Positions 8,929 through 17,341 of a stretch of DNA of 64,000 bases are shown here, in pieces. The first letter of the stretch is position 1. Each line of letters opens with the position of its first letter. The stretch is from CAVVUC01 sp963751395 (GTDB taxonomy: Bacteria > Verrucomicrobiota > Verrucomicrobiia > Chthoniobacterales > Chthoniobacteraceae). Location: NCBI GenBank assembly GCA_963751395.1, contig CAVVUC010000002.1, forward strand, positions 1,426,001 to 1,490,000, written 5' to 3'. The notes under the pieces are model-generated. The model was not told the DNA's origin. It made no database searches and saw only the letters and a list, made by a program, of their open reading frames with translations. The position numbers and the translations under genes are program-made.

Positions 8929-9897
8929 ATGATTGTCACGACCGCCGAGCTATACAAAGTTGCCTATGGAAAATTCGCCATTGGCGCATACAACATCAAC
9001 AACGCCGAGCAAACGATGGGGCTGTTTCGCGGGTGCATCGACAGCAAGGCACCCTTCATCATCCAGATCTCCAAAGGGGCGCGCAAATACACCGACAAGC
9101 GGATGCTCGAGGCGATCATTCGCGCGGCGGACGAGATTTTCCCGGACGCGATCTTCGCCGTGCATCTCGATCATGGCGATGAGGCGACCTGCTACGACTG
9201 CATCGACTCCGGTTTTTATTCGTCGGTGATGATCGACGCGAGCCATGAATCGTTTGAAGAAAATGTGGCAATCACCAAGCGCGTTGTTGATCGCGCCCAC
9301 GCAAAGGGGATCAGCGTCGAGGCGGAACTCGGCATGCTCGGCGGCGTCGAGGAGGACATTCAGGTCGATGAAGGCAACGCCTGCCTCACGAAGCCCGACG
9401 AAGCCGTCGAGTTCATCAAACGCACCGGATGCGACGCGCTTGCGGCGGCCATCGGCACCAGCCACGGCGCTTACAAATTCAAAGGCCAGCAGTCGCTTCA
9501 CTTCGAGGTGATCGAAGGGATCGAGGCAAAATTGAAGGAAGCGGGAATGGCACCGGTGCCAATCGTGATGCACGGTAGTTCCAGCGTGCCGAAAGAAGAA
9601 GTCGCCCGCATCAATGCCGCAGGCGGCAAACTCGACCCGAGCGCGTGCGGCGTGAACCTCGACGAATACCTGCCCGCCGCCAAGCTCGGCGTGACGAAGA
9701 TCAACATCGACACCGACGGACGACTCGTCTGGACGCGCGTCCATCGCGAATTCTTCCGGGACAAGCCCGCCGATTTCGATTTCCGTCCTCCGGGCAAAAT
9801 CTTCCAGGACGAATACGCGATCTTCATCGCAAGCAGGAACGTGAAGCTTGGAAGCGCCGGAACGCTGGACGAAGTGCGCGCCTCGCTGAAAAAGTAG
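8929..9897 (+). CDS. fba: Class II fructose-bisphosphate aldolase
   Basis: 322 residues. The enzyme reversibly splits fructose 1,6-bisphosphate into dihydroxyacetone phosphate and glyceraldehyde 3-phosphate (glycolysis and gluconeogenesis, cytosol). The zinc and catalytic segment HLDHGD is at residues 79-84, with Asp81 the expected catalytic acid; the phosphate-binding segments GTSHGAYK and KINIDTDGR follow, and VEAELGMLGG carries the further metal-binding Glu. The ATG at 8929 gives the standard family N-terminus. It is divergent from uvrA and convergent with the M48 protease gene. Confidence 0.95.
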   Translation: MIVTTAELYKVAYGKFAIGAYNINNAEQTMGLFRGCIDSKAPFIIQISKGARKYTDKRMLEAIIRAADEIFPDAIFAVHLDHGDEATCYDCIDSGFYSSVMIDASHESFEENVAITKRVVDRAHAKGISVEAELGMLGGVEEDIQVDEGNACLTKPDEAVEFIKRTGCDALAAAIGTSHGAYKFKGQQSLHFEVIEGIEAKLKEAGMAPVPIVMHGSSSVPKEEVARINAAGGKLDPSACGVNLDEYLPAAKLGVTKINIDTDGRLVWTRVHREFFRDKPADFDFRPPGKIFQDEYAIFIASRNVKLGSAGTLDEVRASLKK

Positions 9898-9898
9898 A

Positions 9899-9916
9899 AC
9901 GGACTTCCAAGTCCGT
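9899..9916. terminator. Hairpin between convergent fba and M48 protease genes
   Basis: ACGGACTT-CC-AAGTCCGT is a perfect short inverted repeat right after the fba stop codon and touching the stop of the opposing gene. There is no T-run, so it may be a small dispersed repeat rather than an intrinsic terminator. Confidence 0.35.
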
Positions 9917-11167
9917 CAGCGCTCTGCGAGTGCCTGAATCGCCGCGATCCGCTGCAAAACCGGCGGATGCGAGTGATACAGCACGACGCAGAGCGGGTGC
10001 GGAGCCAGGTTGGAGAGATTGCTCTTCGACAGCTTTTTCAAGGCATCGATCATCGCCTGCGGATGATGCGTTGTTTCCGACGCGAATCGGTCGGCCTGAA
10101 ACTCGTGCCGTCGCGTTTGAAACCCGCGAACGATCGAGAGCGCGCGGCTGAGCGGATTGTAGAAAACAAGGAATAGCGCGAGGCCGGCGTAGGCTGACAT
10201 CGACTCAACGCGGAATGCGTCGAATAAACCGCGCGCCTGAATGAAGTGTGCAGCCAGGAAAAGGAACACCCCGATGTTTGCCACGGCGACCGCGAGATGC
10301 TGCAGGATGTGGCGAAGCTTGTAATGGCCGATCTCGTGCGCCAGCACCGCGACGAGTTCATCGACGGTGTGATTGGCGATCAGCGTGTCGAAAAGGACGA
10401 TCTTTTTCGTTCTGCCGAAGCCGGTGAAAAAGGCGTTCGATTTCGTCGAGCGCTTCGAGCCGTCCATGACAAACAGGCCCGCGATTGAAAACGCATGCGA
10501 CTTCCCGTAGTCGAGGATCGCCGTTTTCAATTCGCCATCCTCCAGTGGCGTGAATTTGTTGAAAAGCGGCAGGATGACCGCTGGCGCGATGTAAGCGAAC
10601 ACGAACAGCAGCACGCTCGTGAAACCCCACGCATAGAGCCACGTCGCGGGCCCGCTCTGTTGAAAGAGCGCAAGCAGGATCGCGAGTACGCCGCCACCGA
10701 TGACGCCGGTGAGGAGCAGCGACTTGATTTGGTCGGCAACGAAAAGCGCGGGCGTCATTTTGTTGAAGCCGAACCGTTGCTCGATCGAAAAGGTGTCATA
10801 CAAATCGAACGGCAGATTGATCAGCCAGTGTCCGAACCAGAGCCCGCCCATGAAGAAAAGCCCGGTCGGAATCGGGCCGAGATCTGCCGCTCGGTACGAA
10901 TTGGTCGAGAAGGTTGTAGCCGCCGCAGAACCAGAACGTCAGCAGCACCGCGAGATTGAAGGTGGATGTAAAAATCTCAAAGCGGGTCGTGACCGCGGTG
11001 TAATCCAAAAGGCGGCGGTATTCGGTTTCGTCGTAAATGCCTTTGAATTCATCCGGCAGACTTCGCCGGAGAGTTTTCAGGTTGAGCAAGCTCGCGATCG
11101 TGTCGAGCGCGTGAAAGCCAAGGAGGCTCGCGAGGATGATCCAGAAGTAGAAATTCGTGGTCAGCAT
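9916..11167 (-). pseudogene. M48 (Ste24-type) membrane metalloprotease, frameshifted
   Basis: The gene is split between two frames: the N-terminal part (MLTTNFYFWIILASLL from 11167, with transmembrane segments) and a 311-codon remainder starting near 10851. Deleting one base of the GG at 10893-10894 joins them as ...LLDQFV-RAADLGPIPTGLFF..., giving about 417 residues, the normal Ste24 length. The zinc site LAHEIGHYKLRH (HExxH) and the downstream ligand region RRHEFQADRFA are intact. Family members are membrane-embedded endopeptidases. It may be a true pseudogene or a sequence error; the fit after a one-base correction favours error. Confidence 0.85.
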
Positions 11168-11173
11168 TTTTGG

Positions 11174-11251
11174 GCCACAGATGAACACGGATGAAACACG
11201 GCAACAGAACTGATCTTCATTCCTCGAAGAGAATCCGTGTTTATTCGTGGC
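11174..11251. repeat. Inverted word repeat GCCACAGATGAACACGGAT, overlapping the pyrF stop
   Basis: The left arm GCCACAGATGAACACGGAT (11174-11192) faces an inverted arm ATCCGTGTTTATTCGTGGC (11233-11251), 15 of 19 bases matching. The right arm supplies the last codons of pyrF (Ser-His-Glu-stop), so this repeat defines a protein C-terminus. Confidence 0.6.
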
Positions 11252-11936
11252 TGGAAATTTCGTCGAGAATCATTTTGGCAGCTTCCCTTGGGTTTGCGTG
11301 CGCGGTGATCGGGCGGCCGATGACGAGGTAATCCGCCCCTGCTCGCATCGCGTCGCCGGGTGTGAGCATTCGCTGCTGGTCGTTCGCAGCAGCCCATGAC
11401 GGACGGACTCCGGGGGTGACGATGGTCAGATCTTTTCCGATTTCCCGGCGGAGCAGTGTCACTTCCTGCGGACTTGCAACGACTCCGCGAAGTCCGTTCT
11501 CCAGCGCGAGCTTCGCGAGGCGCAGCACTTGATTTTCAACGGCGGATTCCACCGCGATTTCGCGCAGAGTTTCCTGCGACATGCTCGTCAGAACCGTGAC
11601 GCCCAGCACGAGCACGGATGAGTCGCCGGCACCCGCAGCCGCCGCACGGATCATCTGCGAGCCGCCGCTGAGATGAATCGTGAGCATGTTCACGCCAAGC
11701 ACGGAGGCCGATTCCACCGCGTGTTGCACGGTGTTCGGGATGTCGTGGAACTTGAGATCCAGGAAAAGCTTCGCGCCGGTTTCCTTGACGCGCTGCACAA
11801 TGGGCGGACCGTATTTCGTGAAAAGCTGGAGGCCGATCTTGTAGCAGCCCACGGCATCTCCAAGTTGATCGACAAGTCGGAAAGCAGCCGTGTCGGTGGG
11901 GACATCAAGGGCGACGATGATGGGATTGGCAGTCAT
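11241..11936 (-). CDS. pyrF: Orotidine 5'-phosphate decarboxylase
   Basis: 231 residues. It catalyses the last step of UMP synthesis, decarboxylating OMP. The catalytic signature DLKFHDIPNTV is at residues 60-70, with the Asp60-Lys62-Asp65 triad; IVALDVP at the N-terminus and VTPGVRP near the end bind substrate phosphate and pyrimidine. Length is that of the short bacterial class. The stop codon and last three residues come from a dispersed repeat. It follows the M48 gene on the same strand after a 73-base gap and is divergent from phzF. Confidence 0.95.
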   Translation of the reverse strand: MTANPIIVALDVPTDTAAFRLVDQLGDAVGCYKIGLQLFTKYGPPIVQRVKETGAKLFLDLKFHDIPNTVQHAVESASVLGVNMLTIHLSGGSQMIRAAAAGAGDSSVLVLGVTVLTSMSQETLREIAVESAVENQVLRLAKLALENGLRGVVASPQEVTLLRREIGKDLTIVTPGVRPSWAAANDQQRMLTPGDAMRAGADYLVIGRPITAHANPREAAKMILDEISSHE

Positions 11937-12082
11937 GACGACTGATCTTTGGCAAGAAACGGTGCGATGACAAGACGCCGAAAACCGTGAGCGTGTTTGT
12001 GCGATCCAAAACCTGTCATTCTGGGGCGTTCACAAACAGGGTCTTGCTGGCGTCGGCAATGGTGTCGTGGCGCAAGTGCAGA

Positions 12083-12201
12083 GCAAGGTGGATCGGGCGC
12101 TCCGCGCGCGATGCGTTTGCCAGCCGCCGCCAGGCGCATTCTAGTTTGCTGCTTCGCAGGTTGGGGCACGCATCGTGCGCGGAGCGCCCGATCCACCTTG
12201 C
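12083..12201. repeat. 119-bp element with 33-bp inverted ends
   Basis: The left arm starts GCAAGGTGGATCGGGCGCTC (12083-12115); the right arm (12169-12201) is its reverse complement with one mismatch in 33. The 53-base middle has no reading frame of note. It occupies the 389-base gap between divergent pyrF and phzF; nothing else was recognised in that gap. In RNA it would form a very strong hairpin. It is built like the element inside uvrA but has a different sequence. Confidence 0.85.
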
Positions 12202-12325
12202 GAGACGTTGCAGTTTCGCACTCAGTTTCCATCGACGTCATTGGCAGCGGAATTGAGGTTTGCAAACATGCCCTATTTCTTTTTCCGCCCTCCTCATTCA
12301 CTTTGAAAACATCCTCTTTGAAATC

Positions 12326-13117
12326 ATGAGTCTCGAAATTTTCCATGTGGATGCGTTTGCGGAGCGGCCGTTCACGGGGAACCCGGCGGCCGTCTGCCTG
12401 CTGCCGGCGCCTCGCGGCGAGGCGTGGATGCAAAGCGTGGCGGACGAAATGAATTTGTCCGAGACGGCTTTCTTGCATCCCGAAAAGGACGGCTATCGGT
12501 TGCGGTGGTTCACGCCGACGATCGAGGTGGACTTGTGCGGGCACGCGACGCTGGCGAGTGCTCACATTCTTTGGGAAACGAATCGCCTCTCCCGTAACAT
12601 GACCGCGCGGTTTCACACGGCGAGTGGCCTGCTCACGGCGCAATGGCGCGAGGAGTGGATCGAACTCGATTTCCCGGCGCAATCGGTCGCTGCCGTCGAG
12701 GTTCCTCCGCATCTTATTGAAGCGCTCAATGTGGTGCCGTCATTCGTGGGCCGAAACGCCATGGATTTTCTGATCGAAGTCGCGAGTGAATCGGATGTGC
12801 GGGATCTCAAACCTGATTTTGCATCGCTGGCGAAAGTGCCTGCGCGTGGCGTGATCGTGACGAGCCATTCGGACTCGCCTCAGTTCGATTTTGTGTCGCG
12901 CTTTTTTGCGCCGGCAGCCGGCATCAACGAAGACCCGGTAACAGGCTCGGCGCACTGTGCGCTTGGCCCTTTTTGGCAGTCGCGGTTGGGAAAGGACGAG
13001 TTCACCGCCAGACAGATCTCCTCGCGCGGTGGCGTGGTGAAAGTGCGGGTCGCAGGCGAACGCGTGGCGCTCGGCGGAAAAGCGGTTACGGTGTTGCGAG
13101 GTGAACTTTATGAGTGA
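12326..13117 (+). CDS. PhzF-family isomerase/epimerase-like protein
   Basis: 263 residues. The family has a diaminopimelate-epimerase fold with two similar halves. It begins FHVDAFAERPFTGNPAAVC, has NLSETAFL carrying the conserved Glu of the PhzF active site, then FTPTIEVDLCGHATLASA and, in the second half, AGINEDPVTGSAHCAL. PhzF isomerises a phenazine precursor, but most members have no known substrate, and no phenazine genes are nearby. An in-frame upstream ATG at 12260 would add 22 unlikely residues; 12326 gives the family start. Its stop overlaps the next start by 8 bases, suggesting co-translation. Confidence 0.88.
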   Translation: MSLEIFHVDAFAERPFTGNPAAVCLLPAPRGEAWMQSVADEMNLSETAFLHPEKDGYRLRWFTPTIEVDLCGHATLASAHILWETNRLSRNMTARFHTASGLLTAQWREEWIELDFPAQSVAAVEVPPHLIEALNVVPSFVGRNAMDFLIEVASESDVRDLKPDFASLAKVPARGVIVTSHSDSPQFDFVSRFFAPAAGINEDPVTGSAHCALGPFWQSRLGKDEFTARQISSRGGVVKVRVAGERVALGGKAVTVLRGELYE

Positions 13118-13895
13118 CCCGCTTGATTCCGTCCAGCGCTCCGCGCAGGAGCAGTTCGCAAAGCAAAGCCATCGGTACGGCAAGGGACATATTCTGGAAG
13201 ATGTCGGGGATGTGAAGCTCGTGCTCGATGGGATTTCACTTCCGACTTGCGCGACGGTGCTCGATGTCGCGACGGGCGGCGGACACACCGGCTTGTATCT
13301 TGCCAGCCTTGGTCATGATGTAACGCTCGCCAACATCGCACAGCCGATGCTCGACCGGGCGCAGGAAGCGGCGGCGAAGCGCGGGCTCGTTGTGAAGACG
13401 CGGCTGCATCCGGCGGAAAAGTTTCCCTATCCCGACGCGAGCTTCGATTTGGTGGCGTGCCGTGTCGCTGCGCATCATTTCAGCTCGCCGTCCGGCTTCG
13501 TTCGCGAAACGTCGCGTGTGCTGAAGCCCGGCGGGCATTTCATTTTGATCGACGGCTCGGTCGAGGATGATCAGCGCGAAGCGGAGGCGTGGCTGCATGC
13601 GGTGGAAAAATTTCGCGACCCAAGCCACAACCGCTTTGTGACCCCGGGCGACTGGTGGCGGCTTTGCGAGGCGAGCGGCCTTGTTGTCGGGAGCGTGACG
13701 ATGACTCCGTTCAAACAACCGGACATCAACTGGTATTTCGACACGGCGGCAACGACATTGGAAAACCGGGCGAAGGTTTTGGAGTTGATCGCGCATGCGC
13801 CCGGGTCGGCGCGCCGCCTCTTCAGGCTCGGTGAAGAAGAGGGGAAGATCGTCTGGTGGTGGCAGCGGCTGACCCTGGTTGCGCGCCGTGATTAG
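13110..13895 (+). CDS. Class I SAM-dependent methyltransferase
   Basis: 261 residues from the ATG at 13110. Motif I VLDVATGGGHTGLYLA binds S-adenosylmethionine; ASFDLVACRVAAHHF and the post-motif VLKPGGHFILID complete a Methyltransf_11 Rossmann fold. It resembles the UbiE/small-molecule methyltransferase group, but the substrate cannot be inferred. It overlaps phzF, so the two may act on the same compound. The C-terminus is lysine/arginine- and tryptophan-rich (IVWWWQRL). Confidence 0.82.
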   Translation: MSDPLDSVQRSAQEQFAKQSHRYGKGHILEDVGDVKLVLDGISLPTCATVLDVATGGGHTGLYLASLGHDVTLANIAQPMLDRAQEAAAKRGLVVKTRLHPAEKFPYPDASFDLVACRVAAHHFSSPSGFVRETSRVLKPGGHFILIDGSVEDDQREAEAWLHAVEKFRDPSHNRFVTPGDWWRLCEASGLVVGSVTMTPFKQPDINWYFDTAATTLENRAKVLELIAHAPGSARRLFRLGEEEGKIVWWWQRLTLVARRD

Positions 13896-14013
13896 TCAGC
13901 GAAGTGCGTTTTGAGGGTGGCGACGGCCATTGCAACCTGCCGCATCTCAGCCTAAAGACTGGACTCAATTGGACGTTCTGAACATGGTTCGCGCCGTGCT
14001 TTACTGAAACCAG

Positions 14014-15168
14014 ATGATTACTTACGCAATCGCAGGAGCCGGTTTCTCCGGCGCTGTTCTCGCCCGGGAATTGGTCACGCTTATCGAGTGCCGCGCGGTC
14101 GTTTTCGACGAACGGCCGCACGTCGCGGGCAATTGTTTCACCGAGCGCGAGGCGAGCACCGACGTGATGGTGCATTGCTATGGGCCGCACATCTTCAACA
14201 CGAACGACGGCGCGGTGTGGGAATACGTGAATCGCTTCGGAAAGTTTGGAACCTACATTAATCGCGTGAAGGCCTCGACCTCACGCGGCATTTTTTCGTT
14301 CCCGATCAATCTGCACACGATCAATCAGTTTTTCGGGAAGCGCCTCAACCCCGCCAACGCGAAGGCTTTTCTGGAAACGATCGCCAACAAATCCATCGGC
14401 GAGCCCGCGAATTTCGAGGAGCAGGCGTTGAAGTTCATCGGTCGCGATTTGTATGACAGCTTTTTTTACGGCTACACGCGGAAGCAGTGGGGCTGTGAAC
14501 CGCGCGAGCTTCCGGCTTCGATCCTGAAGCGGCTTCCGGTGCGGTTCAATTACAACGACTGTTACTACAGCACCCGCCTGCAGGGGATTCCGGTTGATGG
14601 TTACACGGCGATTGTGGAAAGGATTCTTGATCACCCGCGCATCGAGGTGCGGCTCGGGTCACGAATCGAGCGCGAGGCGGCCACCGAGTTCAACCACTTG
14701 TTCTGGACCGGATCGCTCGATCGATACTTCGATTTCCCGCTTGGGCGTCTGGCTTACCGCACGGTGGAGTTCGAGCGTGGCGAAGGTGAGGGGGACTGGC
14801 AGGGAAACGCCGTCATTAATTATCCCGACCTTTCCGTGCCGTGGACGCGGATTCACGAGCACAAACATTTCGCGCCGTGGGAGACTCACGAGAGAACGGT
14901 TTTTTTCACGGAAACGGCGAAGGAGACCGGCGCGGATGACGCCCCGTATTATCCAAAGCGCCTGCGTGCTGACATGGAACTGCTGCTTCGGTATCGCGAA
15001 CTGGCCGGGGCTGAACCGAACGTTTCTTTCGTCGGGAGGCTTGGGACGTATCGCTACATGGACATGGAGCGGGTCATCGCGGAAGCGCTCGACTTTTCGA
15101 AAGAGTTCGCCTCAGCCGTGGCCGGGAACGCCCACGCGAAACCGAAGTTTCCGAATCCTGTTCCGTAA
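14014..15168 (+). CDS. glf: UDP-galactopyranose mutase
   Basis: 384 residues. This flavoenzyme interconverts UDP-galactopyranose and UDP-galactofuranose, supplying Galf for surface polysaccharides. The FAD-binding GAGFSGAVLA is at residues 8-17; GNCFTE and HCYGPHIFNT follow, with the conserved YDSFFYGYTRKQWG, RFNYNDCYY substrate segment and a C-terminal GRLGTYRYMDMERVI. All match Glf. Together with fkp and the glycosyltransferase at 39878 it suggests fucose- and galactofuranose-bearing surface glycans. The 118 bases before it hold nothing recognised. Confidence 0.95.
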   Translation: MITYAIAGAGFSGAVLARELVTLIECRAVVFDERPHVAGNCFTEREASTDVMVHCYGPHIFNTNDGAVWEYVNRFGKFGTYINRVKASTSRGIFSFPINLHTINQFFGKRLNPANAKAFLETIANKSIGEPANFEEQALKFIGRDLYDSFFYGYTRKQWGCEPRELPASILKRLPVRFNYNDCYYSTRLQGIPVDGYTAIVERILDHPRIEVRLGSRIEREAATEFNHLFWTGSLDRYFDFPLGRLAYRTVEFERGEGEGDWQGNAVINYPDLSVPWTRIHEHKHFAPWETHERTVFFTETAKETGADDAPYYPKRLRADMELLLRYRELAGAEPNVSFVGRLGTYRYMDMERVIAEALDFSKEFASAVAGNAHAKPKFPNPVP

Positions 15169-15179
15169 GGCGCGGGATC

Positions 15180-15965
15180 TCAGGTTGCCGGTCCGAGGCC
15201 GGCGATCCATTTCGCGGCCAGCTCATAAACCCAGGCCGAGAAGTTGACGGTGTTGTCAAAAAACTCGCTTCCGAATGCGAGCCACGTGACATGCTGCGAA
15301 CCGACGATCAGCATGATGCTCAAGACCGTGAGGTTCATAATGTAGATGAGCACCAGCGAGAAAAACGTCCCGTGGCAGGAAAGGTCGGACTGGCCTTTTG
15401 GGATCATCCAAAGCGTAAACGAAAGGTGGAACGCCCATGTCAGGCCGAGCAGTGCAAAAAACAAGCGATGATACGCCGAGACATCCATGAACATTCCTGC
15501 CACGGCATAAAGGATCAGCAGCATCATGCTGTAGATCGGGTAAAAATACGGTGCGAGCGCGATCCAGAAATTGCTCTTGTCCGTTATGATGTAACCGCCT
15601 TCGGGCTGCACTTCGAACTCGCTCACGCGTCCGCCCATGAGCCACACCCAAACGGCGTGCGTCAGTTCATGTCCAAAGACGTAAATCCGGATCGGACGCG
15701 GCGAGATGAAGAACAGGACCGTCCAGCACAGCGCTCCGCTCGCGAAGAACCAGAACTCCTCGGTGCGCCAGAAGGCATGCTGCACCGTTTCGCGCGAGAA
15801 TGCCTGGAAAAACGTCTGCGTGAAAATGACGGCAACCGGCAGAAGGAAAGCGCCGATCACGTTGTTGATCCAGCGAACGGGAATCAAGAAACCGGAGGGC
15901 GGTTCATCGGCTACAGCGGTGTGCGCCGCAAGAAGGCTTCGGGTTTTTCGCCTGCGATTGGCCAT
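15180..15965 (-). CDS. Membrane protein with HExxH motif (M50-like metallopeptidase)
   Basis: 261 residues, with about five to six hydrophobic segments. FGHELTHAVWVWLMGG puts an HExxH zinc motif (His99, Glu100, His103) at the membrane entry of a segment, as in site-2-protease-like M50 peptidases. The usual distal NxxPxxD motif is not obvious; ALAPYFYPIYS may stand in for it, so proteolytic activity is unproven. A basic stretch MANRRRKTRS begins the protein. It is convergent with glf (11 bases apart) and has no evident operon partner. Confidence 0.65.
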   Translation of the reverse strand: MANRRRKTRSLLAAHTAVADEPPSGFLIPVRWINNVIGAFLLPVAVIFTQTFFQAFSRETVQHAFWRTEEFWFFASGALCWTVLFFISPRPIRIYVFGHELTHAVWVWLMGGRVSEFEVQPEGGYIITDKSNFWIALAPYFYPIYSMMLLILYAVAGMFMDVSAYHRLFFALLGLTWAFHLSFTLWMIPKGQSDLSCHGTFFSLVLIYIMNLTVLSIMLIVGSQHVTWLAFGSEFFDNTVNFSAWVYELAAKWIAGLGPAT

Positions 15966-15998
15966 GAGAACGCGATCAGGCCGGGCAGGGGACGGCGA

Positions 15999-16070
15999 GA
16001 ATCAGGACTTCAGGAAAGCAGGAAGGAAATGGAATCAGCCGCTTCCCTGATTGCCTGATTTGCTGATTCA
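15999..16070. repeat. Short word repeat (AATCAGG / CTGATT stacks)
   Basis: AATCAGG, CAGGAAAGCAGGAAGG and then the inverse CCCTGATTGCCTGATTTGCTGATT face each other between the M50-like gene and efp. The same CAGGAA-type words end luxC (19497-19529). Confidence 0.45.
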
Positions 16071-16086
16071 TCGTCAGGCGCGCTTG

Positions 16087-16644
16087 CTACGCGCGGCCCA
16101 TGTAGTTGCCGTTGCGCGTATCGACCTTGATCAACTCGCCTTCCTTGATGAAAAGCGGCACTTGAATTGTTTTGCCGGTTTCGAGCTTCGCCGGCTTCTG
16201 CACATTATTCGCGCTGTCGCCGCGCACGCCCTCGGCGGACTCGATGACTTTCAACGTGACGGACGAGGGCAGCTCGACCTGCGCCGGTTTGCCTTCGATC
16301 GAGAGCACTTCGACTTTCAGATTCTCCACGAGGTAATCTTTCGCGTCGGCAAGCAGAGCTTCGTCGAGCGAGATCGTCTCGTAGGTCTCCGGATCCATGA
16401 AGTGGTAGCCCTGATGATCCTTGTAGCTGAATTCCAGCGTCTGCCGGTTCACGTCCACTGTGTCCACCTTGTCGGTCGAGCCGAAGCGGACATCGGCGGA
16501 TTTGCCGGTCGCGATGTAACGGATGATCGCCTGCACAAACGCGCGCAGGTTGCCGGGCGTGCGATGCTGGACTTCGAGGACGATGGCAGGATTGCCATTG
16601 TAACGGATGGCCATGCCTTTGCGGAGATCGTTTGCTAATGCCAT
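16087..16644 (-). CDS. efp: Elongation factor P, atypical tip residue
   Basis: 185 residues from the ATG at 16644; an upstream in-frame ATG at 16689 would add 15 residues not found in the family. EF-P enters the ribosomal E site to relieve stalling at polyproline. The three beta domains are evident: N-terminal LRKGMAIRYNGNPAIVLE, the middle domain, and C-terminal GKTIQVPLFIKEGELIKVDTR. The loop that reaches the peptidyl-tRNA reads RTPGNLRAF: the position of E. coli Lys34 is Asn32. So neither lysyl, rhamnosyl nor 5-aminopentanol modification of the usual kind is possible at that residue, though Arg34 lies two positions on. Confidence 0.93.
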   Translation of the reverse strand: MALANDLRKGMAIRYNGNPAIVLEVQHRTPGNLRAFVQAIIRYIATGKSADVRFGSTDKVDTVDVNRQTLEFSYKDHQGYHFMDPETYETISLDEALLADAKDYLVENLKVEVLSIEGKPAQVELPSSVTLKVIESAEGVRGDSANNVQKPAKLETGKTIQVPLFIKEGELIKVDTRNGNYMGRA

Positions 16645-16737
16645 AGGAAAATACGTGGGTTGAAGAATGAAGGTGCGTAGTATTGCCATCGGTTTTCGCG
16701 TCCGTCAAAGCAGAAGATGAAGCCGGCGCGTTGGAAT

Positions 16738-16850
16738 ACCCCTATTCTTGTTCCTGCTCTTGTTCTTCTTCGCTTTCGCGGAGCGGCACGAGTGGAGTAT
16801 GGAAGGGAATAGGAGCAGGATTTAGAACAGGATCAGGAACAGGGAGAAGA
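16738..16850. repeat. Inverted word repeat (TTCTTGTTCCTGCTC / GAGCAGGATTTAGAACAGG)
   Basis: A left stack CCTATTCTTGTTCCTGCTC faces an inverted stack AATAGGAGCAGGATTTAGAACAGG further right. The repeat fills much of the 280-base gap between divergent efp and yjbQ. No gene was seen in the gap. Confidence 0.55.
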
Positions 16851-16924
16851 GACGCTGCAGGTTAACCTTCCGTCCGCCGGGTATGGTTGATTTTCTTGGC
16901 GCGAACAGCCAATCTTCCACTCTC

Positions 16925-17341
16925 ATGAAAAGCTATCGCAAAGAACTCTGGTTCGAGATTCCACAGCGCCGTGCGTTTGTAAACATCACGCCCGAGGTTG
17001 ACGAATGCCTCCGCGAGAGTGGCGTGCGCGAGGGCCTGTGTCTCGTCAACGCCATGCACATCAGCGCGAGTGTTTTCATCAACGACAACGAGGGGGGCTT
17101 GCACCACGATTTCGAGGTCTGGCTCGAAAAACTCGCGCCGGAAAAACCGCACGCGCAATACCGGCACAATGTCGGCGAGGATAACGCCGACGCGCATCTC
17201 AAGCGCACGATCATGGGCCGCGAAGCCGTTGTCGCCATCACGGGAGGCGAACTCGACTTCGGCCCGTGGGAGCAGATTTTCTACGGCGAATTCGACGGTA
17301 ATCGGCGCAAGCGCGTGCTGGTGAAAATCATCGGCGAATGA
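16925..17341 (+). CDS. YjbQ-family protein (UPF0047)
   Basis: 138 residues from the ATG at 16925. The family signature is clear: GLCLVNAMHISASVFINDNE carries the invariant HxSA-type motif, then HNVGEDNADAHLKRTIMGRE and the C-terminal GPWEQIFYGEFDG. YjbQ proteins form trimers; E. coli YjbQ can substitute for thiamine phosphate synthase when overproduced, but the physiological role is unclear. Its stop codon overlaps the luxE start (ATGA-type 4-base overlap), so it is probably the first gene of a yjbQ-luxE-luxC operon, which hints at a shared pathway rather than thiamine synthesis. Confidence 0.9.
   Translation: MKSYRKELWFEIPQRRAFVNITPEVDECLRESGVREGLCLVNAMHISASVFINDNEGGLHHDFEVWLEKLAPEKPHAQYRHNVGEDNADAHLKRTIMGREAVVAITGGELDFGPWEQIFYGEFDGNRRKRVLVKIIGE

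Noticed and set aside
12326..13895. Phenazine biosynthesis locus
   Set aside because: Only a PhzF-family protein and a generic methyltransferase are present; none of phzA/B/D/E/G is here, and most PhzF homologues are not in phenazine pathways.
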